A DNA stretch of 64,000 nucleotides from Struthidea cinerea (lineage: Eukaryota > Chordata > Aves > Passeriformes > Corcoracidae). Below, piece after piece: positions 13,761 through 26,278 of the stretch. The position numbers were made by a program, and so were the translations under genes. The stretch's first letter is position 1, and every line of letters begins with the position of its first letter. Under the pieces are notes generated by a model. It had not been told where the DNA came from and did not search any database. It saw only the letters and a program-made list of their open reading frames with translations. Location of the stretch: contig VZTI01003765.1 of the NCBI GenBank assembly GCA_013397865.1, positions 464,398 through 528,397 of the forward strand, in the 5' to 3' direction.

Positions 13761-16450
13761 TCAGTGCCAAAGGTCCTTGTTACCATCACTGTCTCTGTGG
13801 AGAAAAGTCTGTGTGCATCAGATGTCAAAAAAAGGCCCTGAAGTTGTGTGTGGCTGTTCCTTTTTTCTGGGTTTTGGATGGGTTTTTTAACGAGTTGGGA
13901 AAGAGAAAAAAAAAGGCACATAAGAATTGTTAGTAATTTTGAAGAAAATGAAAGTAAAAGCTTTTCAAAAGGAGTGTGTGAATTTCCAGATGGCCCCAGA
14001 CTATTGGAACATATTTTGTAAAGGAAGAACGTGTGAAGTTTCTTCTTTATATGGTGGACAGTTTTGTGTATGAGGCCCTATCTCAGCCTGCCTGTTTTTC
14101 CTTAAATTACTAATCCACAGAAGTAACTGATTAATTTGATTAGGATTGGTGAGAGATATATTTTCTAGGTAAATTTTCCTCCCTACCACATGAGGAATGC
14201 TGAAGACTACCTCATATCCGGTTTTAACCATGTAGAAGTGCAAAACTCTCTCCTTTTGAGGTAAAGAGCAGAGAAGATTGGAACATATTCTTCTTTCACC
14301 TCACCAGAGAGACAGAGTAACACACATGCACACTGAATTTCAATTTTAAACAGTGAGACAGTGCAACCTGGCAGAGGCACGGTAAAATGATGAAGCTCAT
14401 TGCATAAATAGCTTATGCTTATTATTGGCTGCACAGCCATTTAAACTGGAAAATTCCCTTTTTCCCCAAGCTAACTGTAGTTTTCCTCTGATTGTTTGAT
14501 TGTTTTTTTTGTTTTTTTTTTTTCTCTTCTGGTATGTCTTAAAGAGAAAAGAGAGAAAAGAAACCTCCATCAGTAGAGTAGCCTAGCATAGCAGGATCCA
14601 GATTAGCAGCATGGGTACCTTGGAGATTAGGTATGTACTTTTTCCTTGAAAAAATGTCTAAAGGGTATGAACAGATTCAGGGGTTGTTATTGAAAGGATT
14701 AAGTTCAGCTTGTTTCTAGAACAAACTTGAACAAAGACCAATCTATTTTGTTCATCTTTCATAAAAAGATTAAGCAGACTGCTTTATTCTGCATTACAGT
14801 AGTCACACATTAAAAAATTCTTTCCAGAGCAAAGGCACTTTTTTTATTCTATTAAAAAAAAAAATAGAAAAATCTGTAAGCAGGAATGGACAGGAACTGC
14901 TACGTTCCTTGTCTAATCCAGTGTGAACACGTTGCTCTTCAGTTTGAAGGCGGTTGGCAACTTTTTGGCAGGAATATTATTTATTTAATTAATTAGTGTG
15001 AAAAGAACAGTTTGGCTTGTTTTCCTACTCTGCTTACAATCATGAGTTTTCCCTGCTGGATGCTCCATCGTTTCTTACATACCATTTTTGCAACCTACTT
15101 TAAGCCAATGCATGATGCCTTCCCTTCAATTTTGTGAACCAAGTTAAATCATGAATAAACTTACTCTCTCTGACTGTCAGATGCTCTAGCAGATCCTATG
15201 GTTTTATTGCTAAGCCATTAAGAGACTTTTTTTTTTTCACCTAAAACTTCCCTGGACTGGGTTCTGGCCAGAGGCAGTTTCCCCAGCTCATAAGTTTCAT
15301 ATTTTGCATGGAAGAGAGCCTCCAAATAAGCCCTGGCCCTCCCCTCTGGGAGCCCCACAGTCCATCAGTTTTCGGCACAACAGCCTGATCAGCAGAGATT
15401 GTCAGCTACATTGGGACACTCCATCAATTTAATGTGGAGACAGAAGCCCTTTGGGAGTACCTGGTGGTGGTGTGGGGGAGAATTACAGAGACCAGATTTC
15501 TGTTGGACTCGATGATCTTCCAACCCAAATGGTTCTATGATTCTATGAAAAACTAGGAAAAAAAGAAAGTGTAGTGAATGTATTCCTACAGGGAGGGTCT
15601 TTTCTTCATGAGTTATCTCATTCGTAATGGGCACCAGAAGCAGAGGGGAGTGCTCAGAGGGTAGGCACAGCAAGCAGAAGGAAATCATTATGTTGGATTT
15701 TTTTTCTTATCAGTTCTGCAACTTAAAACTACCCTGAAGAGACATGTTTCGACAGAACTCTTCACACTTCCAAACAAAAGAGCTTTTCTCTCTTCCTCCC
15801 CCCCTGCCCTCCCCCTAGTTTGGATGTACGGCTGGAGAAAAATGATTGCAGGCATTGTCTGGCAACAACAACCGCAGAGTCTCTTCTGGAAACGTGTTGG
15901 GTCAGGTTCATGAGCGCGCACAGAAAGAGAGAGAGAGAAAGGGGGGGGAAAAAATCTCCCTGGCCAGATAAATAACTCACTTTTGGAAGATGCTTCACCA
16001 GTGTTCCTGCTGTTCTGTAGCAGCCTCAGCCAAGATCCAGCTATGTCAGTTGTTTAGTCATTGGTACTGCGAGAGGTGATATCCTAACAAAAGTATGCAG
16101 TAACAAGCATTTAAAATGTGATGTTTTATTAGTTTTTCAGCAAATACAGGGAGATGCTAATGACTAATCTCTGCTCTTAATGTAATTCATGTTGTGAACA
16201 TGAAAATGAGCAGAGGAATAATTTCTCAGAGTCTGGATCCTTTCACTGACCCTGTGTGTGTTTGCATTTAAACAAAAGAAACTAAATTTCTGCCCATGCA
16301 TGGCTGGAGAAAAATACCTATAGTCTTGTCTGGGTAATGTGACAAAAGGGTTTAATGTAACCTAAGGAAATAATTTGAGTATAAAATGGGGAGCTGATTA
16401 GAGCAGTAAAATAATCAGATGTTAAAAGGAGCAAGTACAGGAGAGTGTAA
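13761..16450. other. Intronic sequence with one small CR1 tail
   Basis: AT-rich intron with long T-runs (14502-14523, 15229-15237) and A-runs (14853-14865). The GA-rich run at 15930-15955 ends in a short G-tract. No gene was recognised; a small CR1 3' end is listed separately. Confidence 0.6.
15500..15548 (+). mobile_element. CR1 LINE 3'-terminal fragment
   Basis: Only the extreme 3' end is recognisable: GTTGGACTCGATGATCTTCC, a CCAACC block and the doubled TTCTATGATTCTATGA tail (15533-15548). Upstream sequence no longer matches CR1 by eye. Confidence 0.85.
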
Positions 16451-16454
16451 CGGC

Positions 16455-16640
16455 TAAAAGCCCAGGAGTGGGAATCAGGCCAGCTGGGGTTCTGCTTCCA
16501 TTCAAGCATGCTGTGCAACTCTGAGTAAGTCAATAAACCTTGCAGTGCTTCAGCTCGACCATCTGTAGAATGGAAATAATAAAAATATTATTCCCTGTCT
16601 CCCCAAACTGCAGCGAGACATTGAGATGAGTATTGAGTCA
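16455..16640 (+). repeat. MIR-like SINE relic
   Basis: Follows the MIR order of landmarks: GGGGTTCTGCTTCC, then CTGTGCAACTCTGAGTAAGT (the divergent form of the GTGACCTTGGGCAAGTCAC core), CATCTGTAGAATGGAAATAA and AATAATAAAAATATTATTCC. Decayed but clearly ordered. The 3' tail found in the other copies is not evident. Confidence 0.7.
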
Positions 16641-19600
16641 GAGTTCTGTGAGTTGAGAAAAGACAGATTTAAACTTCCCCAAAGTTCGGAAGTTTGCATC
16701 CCCTTCATTTCTATTTGGGAGGCTCAACTCCACTTCTGCAATTGTAAATCTGTTCTCCTCCCAGCTCTGTAGCTGGTTGGAGTCTGTTGGCCTTGCAGAT
16801 GCATTTGTGTCCATGACGGTGTCACTATGAGTCAGAGAGGTGCGTTACACTTTGGGACCTGTGGCAACAGGGAAAACGTGCACAGTTAGGGATGAAAAAT
16901 GGAAGAGCAACCATGGGACTAGTAGTTAAATTCTTTACATACTTCAGAGCTCTCTCTCTCAAACAATCAACTCAAGACCCAAATCTCATGAACCCATGCT
17001 GTATACTTTTAATTATGACAGCATCTTTCTTCTTTGGCTTGTTTTGCAGCTGTGAGATGGAGTGAGCTCTAGAGCCCAGGCATCACCAAGACATATCTCT
17101 GTGCTTGTCCCCCTGCTCCCTGAGAAATGCCTTTGAAGGGGATGAGGAATGTTTACAGTGCGCGCATTTGCTCGCAGCCATAAGTCTTGGTTAGGGCTTA
17201 AGCGTGTGCAGCAAAGGGACAGTTGGGACACGTGAAATGCTATCCAAGTGAGCCTTGCTAAATTAGCTTTGAGTTGTTTCTAGCTATAAATTGTTTTTCC
17301 TCTTAAATTTCATCTCTGATTCTGGGTCGTAGCTGGAAACAGAAGTGCTGAAATACAAATCCAGGCTTCCTGGTGTATTTAGCTCAACATTGGAGTCTCC
17401 AGAGGTTGAGATAAGTTCCAGAGATTATTCCAATGGTTTGTTTGCTCGTTGAAAGTAATTTCCAGATCTCTGAGTAGTTCAGAAGGTGAAACAATCAATT
17501 AAATACACTCATGCGCATAGTCACATGCACAGAATATCCCCAAGGTGGTTAATGGGGGAAAATGTTTAAAAGGCACCAGGAGCCCAGTTCAGGAAAGCTG
17601 CAAAAAACCACAGCAGTCTGGACATCCAGTCTCTTCAGAGGCTGCAAATGGAACTTCCCACGTCTTTTTTGTGTTACATGCAAGCCAAGTAACAAGCAAA
17701 AGAGCAGCACAATTATTTTGTCAGAGTAAAATGTACATTTTCTGTAATATAAATTCATTCATTTTGCACTCCGAAGTAATTGTAGAAATAAATCTACACA
17801 TGCGAAGTATTTTCCTTTTCCCTGCGTTCGGTTGGCAGTGGGGTTTTTTTCACATAAACCTCACTAAAAGTCAGCCATATGGGAAGGGCTTACAGTGTGT
17901 TGTAAACAGCAGGTTCAAATCAAGGCTAAACCAGTGCTCTTGCTCCAGCCAAAGCCACAGGGTGCTTCAAACTCCCATCTATTGCAATATTGGAAACAAA
18001 CTACTGTGCAGTAAATTGTGAAGACTATTTTTTCATGTTGCTACTCTTATATTAATTCATTTTCTTTCAGCTATGGAGCCGGGTGAAAAATCTGAGACAA
18101 AACAAAAGGAGAAAGGAAACACTATTTTAGTTACAGAATAAGTTTTTTCATGTTCTTAAGTTCACGTTGCAAACTAATAACTTGAGAAGATCATTTATTT
18201 ACATGGCCTAAAATTCTTTACTTCTTGATACATATTTTATTTTACATTTGGCAAGATGGCAGCTGAGTCCTGAAAATCAGCTTGGCGTAGACACTGCAAA
18301 GCAATTTTATAGTTCTGAAGTGACTTAAAAAAAATTCCGCCTTTTATCTAATTCTGTGTGCTTTAATCCTGGTCCGTACATGCAGATTCTGTAACACTCA
18401 GTAGAATCTTTGGGAATTCTCCATGTAATAACTTTCCCATGAAGTTCTGAAAGCAGAGTTTTTGCCTCTCTTATCTTACTGTCAAATGATTAAATATCTT
18501 TTTTTTTTTTTTTTTAAGTTTTTAAGGCAGTAAGAGTTTAACACCTAGTCATCTGTGTGCCCCTGAAGTTGGGAAATATTAAAGCTCGTGGTTTGCTCAA
18601 AGACTTTATCTTTTCTGCTTTAGGTTGACAAGACTTAACTATCATCTCATTGACTGTTTTTCAGTGTATGTCCCTGTCACCGACAGAGCTCCGTGCATCC
18701 TGTGTATTACAGTGGCAGGGCTCCAAGGCAGTATTTGGCTATCAGTTTATTCACTAGATTTTTCATTCAAAATCCCTCTTGAGCTTTTCAGTATGGCTCA
18801 AATAAATTATTAGTTGGCTTAGAGTGCTGGCTGTAAATGTTTGGGCCTTTATTTGAGCATTAAAAAAGGCCTGGGAACTATTTCAGGGAAAGTATTATTA
18901 ACAAATTCTGCATGATAAAAATCTACTATTTGTTTTGGTTTTCAACCAGGATTTTTTATTCTGGGGGAAAGGCAGGGAGGAGGTTGGTGGCAAGGAGAGC
19001 CATTCATATCAGAAGCAGTGTCATAATTACACAGAGGAGAGAGCCTGTCTAGAAAACAGGATTTTAAAAATTATATAGAAATCTTTAGAGCCAAAGAGGG
19101 AGGTTCCTGTGGATGGTTGAGGAGGGTCTCCAGCAGCCGGGTCAGCGGCCTGGTACAAGGGTCCTGCTGGAAGCAGAGGTTAAGGTTTCATTAAGAAAGC
19201 TGACTGTCATTCAGACAGTTAGCAGGCACACCCTGATTTCCAGGAAATAGGTGTTATCCTTATTAACTCTTTGAATGCAAGTCGAGGGGCAAGTATTCCT
19301 GGGAAGTGCCCAGAAGATGCTGGAACCCCCCCGAAGGAGCAAGGTTCCTTCAAAGGGCGATGCCCCTCCATGTTTTCCGGAATTACTCTGTGCAGCAGGA
19401 TTTTCCAAACCGTGATCCTCAGCATCTTCCTTGCCTGTGTTAAATTCCTTTTACGTGGTGTTTCTGGTGGTACGTTGGTCTTGTCAGGAGCAGTTGAGAT
19501 TCTCTGCTGGTATTGCCAGGTGTGTCATGGAGCACGGAGTTTCCCTGTGCAGCCTGTGGATCTCTCTGCGTTCCTTCTTCAGCAGGGCTATCCTTCGTAA

Positions 19601-21555
19601 ACCCAAGTTTCTTACCATCCTCAAGAGACAACCAGGGCTAAGATTTTTGATCCATGTCTCATAAAACCACATGACCAGCTCTTACTGTTTTCTTTTCCCT
19701 CCGTATTTTCCCTGTAATCGGATCAATGTGTACAAGAACTGGCTTAACAAATTGGGCTATAGGGTCAAGATGGTTTCTTGTATCACTGAAACTGAGTAAG
19801 ACCAGAGATTAATGGGAAATTTTCACCTCTAAACATTGGATGGATTTATATTTTCCATCCATTTCTACAACTAAAAGTCTTGGAGAGACTTTTTTTTAGT
19901 CAAAATTTGAAAAAGTAGAATAGCACTGCCACTAACTGACTGTGCAGATTGAAGCACCCCCAGGCCCAGCCCTGACCTGAATGCTCCCAGGAGTAATCCT
20001 AAAGTAAGTGTGTTGTTGATAAAAAATAATTATTCTTGACTGCGCTTCTGCTGCTTTTAAAGTCAATGGCAAATGGCTGGCTAGCTTTAGAGGACCTCCA
20101 TCCCATTGTATTTTCACAGACTGATCCCAGAACACAGTCTGCATGTAAGACTCCCAGGCAGAACTACCTATTCACCTTGAACAAAGCTGGGGATCAAAAT
20201 GTGCCCTTCAACCACCCAAAAACCATACAAAGGTTTTTGGCAATCTTATTACTCTGCAGCATTAGCAGTTGCAGTTCTGTACAGGGAAAACCAATTTGTC
20301 TCCCCAGGGAGTTGTGCTGGAAAGAGCTAGTTAGAGCTGCTTAGAGAAACAGGAAATTCTGCAGTTTTATGAAGTATTTTAAAATTGGTAGCCCTGGAGG
20401 CCTTCTTCAGAGGCCTCTCTGAAGTGCTTCCCCAGTATGCAGGCACTTGGGGCAACATCTCAGGAGGGCAAGCTGGTGGCAGGTAAGGACTGAGACATGG
20501 ATGGGCTTCGTCATGGAGAGGGGATGTTATTCAAGTAGTGAGAAGTCCTAAACACTTTATTTTAGTTAGAGGCGGCAAAAATCAGCCTTTTTGGGAAAAT
20601 AAGTTCCATGACAAACCTCTGTGTTGTCTTATGTGAAGAAGACTACTCGGATAATGTTTTCCATCAAACCTTCTTGGAATCATTGGTTTAGATTTTTTCT
20701 TTGTGTTCAGCTTTTTAATCCAAGGACGTTGAAAGGCTGCACTTGGTCTGTTTTGTTGTCTTTTTATTCCTTTCAGGCCCTTTGGAATAGTGATAGAGTT
20801 TTTACTTTTTTAATGAAATGTTTCAGTACTGTCAACATTCATTATTAAGCTAAAGCCATTTATCTGTTTCCAAATTAAAATAGTTTGCCAATTCCATTCC
20901 TTCAAATATCTCAGTATTTTTAGAGGTTAAAAAAATGTGCTATGCCATAATTTCCCATACAACAGAAATTCTATTTTCTGGCCAAGGCAAGTGATGGCAG
21001 CCCTTTTTTTCTGTAAAAGTAACCAGAAGTGTGGTGTAGAAGCCAAGTAGTGAAGCACAGTTTGTCTTCCATTAACTGTGTTTTGGGATTTATTATGCAT
21101 ACACACCTCTTGGTTTTGGCCATGAGGACTGCTTTGGAGCCTTACCAAAACTTTGTAAGACATTGCCCACTATAAGACTTTGTTTTAATTGTGTGCACAT
21201 TTAGCCACCTGACCTGAAGGTTTCCATTTTGGGCATCTCAGACTAAAATTCATAGGAATGTTTCAGCTGAAAAGCTTCAGCCATTCCAAGCAGAAAGATA
21301 GGGAGAGGTGCATAATTTTCTGCATATTATTGTGGTTATTTTTAAGCCTAGTAGTAAGTGTTTTGTGATGCTCTCTTATATCCATGTTTTGGAATGAAGT
21401 CTTGAATTTCACCTGGAAGTTAAATCTCAGGTATGTTTATTTTTTCTATTAAAAAATACCCAAACAAAACAACCAACCAACAACAAAACAAAATCTTGAC
21501 TTTTTATTTGACCAAAGTAAGAGCCTCTAAAATCACACATTCTTAGGGCAAAGGG
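16641..21555. other. Intronic sequence without recognised gene
   Basis: AT-rich intron including a T17 run at 18499-18515. The longest frame of the intron (158 codons, 17545-18021) lies here; it has no recognisable domain and is overlapped by a 69-codon minus-strand frame. A short stop-poor GC-richer patch at 19210-19660 is open in several frames on both strands. A weak CATTGAAGTCAATGG-like relic is possible at 20050-20070. Confidence 0.6.
21456..21500. repeat. A/C-rich simple sequence
   Basis: Irregular run of AAAC/AACC units on the plus strand, likely derived from an old poly-A or (AAC)n tract. Confidence 0.6.
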
Positions 21556-21559
21556 GGCA

Positions 21560-21745
21560 GCAGATGAGGAGGTGCTGATCACCTCTCTCTGGCCACCAGT
21601 GTCAGAACACAAGGAAATTGAATGAAGCTGCATCAGGGGAAGTTCAAGTGGGACATCAGGAAAAGGTTCTTCACCCAGGTGGTGGTTGGGCACCGGAACA
21701 GGCTCCCCAGCTAAATGGTCACAGCATCAAGCCTGACAAAACTAT
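21560..21745 (+). mobile_element. CR1 LINE internal fragment
   Basis: Sense CR1 segment with TGAAGCTGCATCAGGGGAAG, AGGAAAAGGTTCTTCACCCA and GGAACAGGCTCCCCAG landmarks. The canonical 3' end is missing, so this is a fragment truncated at both ends. Confidence 0.9.
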
Positions 21746-22239
21746 TCTGAAGACAAAGTAACACAATTCTTTACTAAAACATGCAAAACTACTCTTTCTT
21801 TCCTTTCCCTTTTTTTCATAAGAATGTGTGAGCTGCAGGTCAGATGTTTAGAGAAATCCCTTAAGTGATTATTTACTTTTTCCCTGAAGCATGGCACAGT
21901 TTGTTGTTTCTGTGGCTGCCTGCACAGAGGACTCTGCAGAGAAACAGCAGAATCCAGGCTTCCTTCACCAAATAGGAAATCAAAATATGGGACTTTATTT
22001 CCTAAGTTGGATTTTTCTAAAACTTCAAGTACTAAGTTCCTGAGTAACTACTGCTATATGAGCATACATATTCTTTCAAGAGGTTAGAGGGGTGCTGCTC
22101 CCCTCCTGTGCTTGGAGCCTGTGTGCCCAAAGGGTGAACCAGTCTCTGAGATCTCAGCTTATAAACACAGGTTGGAGTAGACTTGTAGTTAGTAAGTAAA
22201 AGGTTAATGAAGGAAGATGAAGTTGATTTAAACTGAAAA

Positions 22240-22506
22240 ACATTGGTTCAGTTCCTAGGTTTAGCCCCAGATATTTTATGTGTGAGCACAGGAAAGACAT
22301 TTAATCCCTCCATATCTCAGCTGCATATGTATAAAACAGGAATGAAAATCTGATCTTTGTCCCACCCCTTGTTTTTATCTCTTCTCTTTAGATCATGCAT
22401 TTTTCAAGGCAAGGGCTGTTTCTCTGTGCGTGTGTGTGGACCTCAGGCAAGGCTTCTAAAGTGCTATTAGTGTGCAGTAGGAATAATAATAACAACAACA
22501 ACAACA
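22240..22506 (+). repeat. MIR-like composite SINE relic with AAC/AAT tail
   Basis: A decayed MIR core (GACATTTAATCCCTCCATAT and CAGGAATGAAAATCTGA) is followed by the conserved tail block (AAGGCAAGGGCTGTTTCTCT at 22406-22425) and ends in a microsatellite of AAT and AAC units at 22482-22506. The layout matches the copies at 4915 and 43695. Confidence 0.65.
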
Positions 22507-23618
22507 TACGGAGTTCAAATTCTGACAGGCAGCTCAGAGCCATTACACATTCAGGAGAATGAAACATAGTCAAGCCCAAGACAGCAATTTTCATCCAAGA
22601 CCAAATTTAACAGTTTGGCAGGGCAACTAAATTTGGTGTTGTGTAAGCTGGGCTTTGCAACTTCAAACCCTGGGTTTATTTACATTTTGGGGGGTTTTCC
22701 TTCCATTTCCTTAAGGTTTGGTCTGCAACTGGCACTGTTTTAGGGCTGGCTCGCTGTGGGTTCTACCCTGCTGCAAACGACGTTTGGAAATCTGAAAAGA
22801 AGGTTTCTTTAACTGAAAACCAGAGCCCATAGTCTACTTGATATGAAAAATAGACCAAATTATAGTGGTATTCATAGCCTGCTGGAATGGTTGGTTGTTT
22901 TGGAAAAAAATTGTTTTTAAAGGAGGCCTGCCAAGAAACTGTTCTGTCAGGAAATGATAAATGGCAGTTTGGAGACTTGAGTGGCCTGTGCTGTATGTAT
23001 GTGCCTTGGTAACTGCTGACTCAATCCTGTGTGCTCCTGATGGCTCCCACATTCGCAGCAAGGGAATTTACAGTCCTGATTCACAAACTCATTACTGTCC
23101 TGCAGTCCGGGACTTTTACACATGGCCTCGGGATTGTTTTATCTGAAAACAATGCAAACACATTTCTTTAAATTACACTTCAGATAACCTTTTGGTTTTC
23201 ATTACTTTTACAGTGTATGCTAGAAACCTTGCAGTTTCTTTTCCAAAACTATAGTGTGTCTGAATATACCCTGCCAAGTTTGGTGTTTTCTGTTAAAGTT
23301 GTTTTGTGGGTTTTTTTTAATAGTATGTTTTCTATGAAGCTGTGAAGCTTTAAGAAATTTAAATAACAGAACAGTGAAGGCTTGGCTAGAATTTGCATGA
23401 CAGGGTTGGGTTTTAAAAAGTAAAAGAAAAGACTGTCTCTGTGCAGTGAAGAAAGGTCTGCTTTACACAATGCACCATTTAGTCACAGGAGTTCTTTGCA
23501 GTGATATGTGTCATTTACTATATTCTGTTACTGTAGGGGATATGTTGCGTGCAAGTGGACAAACCTTTGGAGTGTGCTCTTCTGAGTGCTAACTGTGATC
23601 CATCTTTTCAGGGCATTT

Positions 23619-23701
23619 ATATTACCTTAATCCCATTGACATCAATAAGTTTACTCCTCATTTACTCTGGAGTGAAAGAGGAGTGAACTGGGACTATTGT
23701 A
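23619..23701. repeat. Ancient amniote repeat relic
   Basis: CCCATTGACATCAATAAGTT (23632-23651) followed by TACTCCTCATTTACTCTGGA (23653-23672), then GGAGTGAACTGGGACTATTG. This order is familiar from an old repeat widespread in turtle, crocodile and bird genomes. I cannot assign its class. Confidence 0.45.
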
Positions 23702-25889
23702 TATTTAGGCGACATTGTTGCAAAACATGTCCCATTCCTGAGTCAGCCGAGGGAGAGAGAGAGGTTCATGCAGTACACAGAGCTCAAGGCATTATTGTTT
23801 TTCTAACGTTGCCTAATGAATCTGACTGAAAAGGGTCGCACAAATGGTAGAAAAAATTTGCATCTACATGTCCATGAAAATTTATGCTGTGCGCCTTGTA
23901 AAGATGAAGTAGAGATTAAAGAGTTTGGAGATAATTTGATAGAAAATATATTGATTCACTGCCCTTAGCTTGAGTGTTAGGCGCTTTAGGAAGAATTTGT
24001 GTATTTGGTCATTTGCATCCTTGAAAACCTTTTTAGCATTCACATAGGAGGCAGTTGTGAAAATGCCAAATACTTCAAGGATTCCTTCTCTGCCCTGGCT
24101 CCATTATTTTTCTGCCCTGGCTCCTGTTCTTTGCTATTTCTGAACAAATCCTGCCTCTGCTTCCCTTTTATTTACCCCGTTTATAGCACGGGGGCACAGA
24201 GCAGCTGCAAAAACCTGGATGGAGAGCTCTGCCCGTGCCCTCAGCGCTCCTTGCCTTGGGTGGGTGCTGTTACTTGTTTACTGAGGACAGCATGACACCT
24301 TGGGGTGTGTTTAATTGAAGGCAGCACCTACCCAAAGTAACCTTCTGCTCTGTGATTTCCCAGTGACAAACCTGCTGACTGCTTTTACATGCAGTGATTA
24401 GGAGAAGAGTAATGTAAAATGCAGATATCTCTGCCCCCTTCAGCCACTTAGATGCTGGTTTTCACATAATATGCCATTGATTCTGCAAGTTTTGCATACT
24501 GAGCTAAAGGAAGCACCAGCACTGATTAACATCAGTGTGAACAGGGACTCCCTGGGAAAAACATCGGTGAAAGAAATGAACGCTGACCTTGGCATTTGAG
24601 TTCCAGCATAACTGTAGGTGCATAAACAGCACGTGATAATCAGAAAGTGAATAAAATTAATTTATTTTACATTTCTCACATGCTTACAAGTCTTGCTGAG
24701 TCAGGTATTGGTATACAGTGAGAGATGGGAAAAAAATGTTATTTACATGAAAGTCAGAAGAATCACAGAATCACTAAAAATATTGCTAAACTTAAGATTC
24801 CAACTACAGTTTCTGATTACTCTCTTCATTTTCTCTATTCATGCCAATATTCTGTGTCCAGCAATGGGGTATCTCGGTCTTTCACCTTTAGAGGCTTCGG
24901 AGTGTGAATCTGTTTCCAGGGTTGCCCAGTTTTGCAGCACTGGAATGACTGCTCCAGAAATACAATGATGTCTGTCTCCTGGGGTGGCTGATTTAAAACC
25001 TTTGCCATGAGCAGTGACCCCCGAGTGAGTGAAGTGCGTAATTAGTACAGGTGTTCACTGTACTAACAAAAGCATTTGTAGGCTCAGGGACAGTCTGCAA
25101 AGATTGAGATAATGTCATTTTCCACACAGGGCAAGCTGCTTTGTCCAGCAAGGACATACAAGCCCTAAATTAACTGTAGAATTATAAACAGACCATAATT
25201 ACAATACATAAGGAGAGAAACCTCGTTTTGACCTCTTGTATTGTGCTTTCACTTGTATTGTGCAAAATTACAGATTATGTGTTTCACTTCTATCCAAATA
25301 CATGGATCTTCCTCAGTGAAAAGCTCACCAGGAGTCGAGGGCACTCAGAGAGTAAGGGAAGTGTGGAGCATTTTGCAGCACTGCATTGCAAACAAGTTTG
25401 ACAGCATTTCCTCTGTGTGAAATATTCGTGTAGAAATGGTTCCCTGGAAAATGGCACTTATTTCTATGTGTCAGTTGCCTTGGAGAAAGGCTGTGATTTA
25501 AGCAAGATTACTCTTTAGCCAGAGGCTTATTTTGCTATTGTACTAGATGCTCTCTTGTGCAGCAGCAGGGGGAAAAACACAAAGAATCAAGATAAAGTTA
25601 TATTTGTGATGATGTGTCTGTGTGTCTGCACATCATCTGCAGGCTGTGGATTTATTAGTTTTTAAGTCAGTAGAACTGTTGTATAAATAATGCATATCAG
25701 AGCTGGTCGCACGTGGTCTACTCACTTGCACATGTACACTGTGAGTACTCCGTGAGCCAGAGAGAAGTAAGTGCAACCAGACCTCCTCTGTCCTCTCTGA
25801 AAATCAGCTTTTAAAAGGCAGTGTCAGACACTTGTGTCATCATGACAGTCCATGTCCCTGCTAGGAAGATGCATTGGTGCGGTTATTGT

Positions 25890-26000
25890 TGGGATTTCAG
25901 GCGGTGTGGGTGCCATTCCTGGCTCAGACATCGTTTTCTGCAGAAACCTGAGGCAAGTAATTTCACTTTCTGTTGTTTCCATCTCCTCAGCCATGAGTAC
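25890..26000 (+). repeat. Possible MIR-like SINE relic
   Basis: TTCCTGGCTCAGACATCG, then CTGAGGCAAGTAATTTCACT (25949-25968) and TTTCCATCTCCTCA resemble the MIR core order. The match is weaker than at 16455. Confidence 0.4.
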
Positions 26001-26140
26001 TGTGTATGATAGAGCATTTTGAGGCTTGGAGGTCACAAATGAAAACAGAAGCACTTGGTTATTTTTATAATTTTTGTTATTCCCACTGCTGTTCTGGGTT
26101 TATCTTAAAACTTAGATACAACTTGAGAAGTTTATTTCTT

Positions 26141-26278
26141 GATGGCCCTGGTATTGTTCAAGTCCAGGCTGGATGAGGCTCTGGTCTAGAGGAAGGTGTC
26201 TCTGCCCGTAGCAGGGGTGTTGGAACTAGATGATATTTAGGGTCCTTTCCAACTCAGGACATTCTATGATTCCATGAA
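26141..26278 (+). mobile_element. CR1 LINE 3' fragment
   Basis: Sense CR1 3' end: GTTCAAGTCCAGGCTGGATG, GAGGAAGGTGTCTCTGCCCG, then CCTTTCCAACTCAGGACATT and the tail ATTCTATGATTCCATGA (26261-26277). 5'-truncated, with several small deletions. Confidence 0.92.

Noticed and set aside
13478..13921. 147-codon minus-strand frame
   Set aside because: Mostly the antisense strand of the CR1 element at 13095-13760.
17545..18021. 158-codon plus-strand frame in the intron
   Set aside because: No domain, no codon pattern distinct from surrounding intron, low-complexity-free but unrecognisable, and overlapped by a minus-strand frame; best explained by chance in 40 kb.
24761..24773. ATCACAGAATCAC as a CR1 3' tail (antisense)
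   Set aside because: The following sequence does not match any CR1 3' region.
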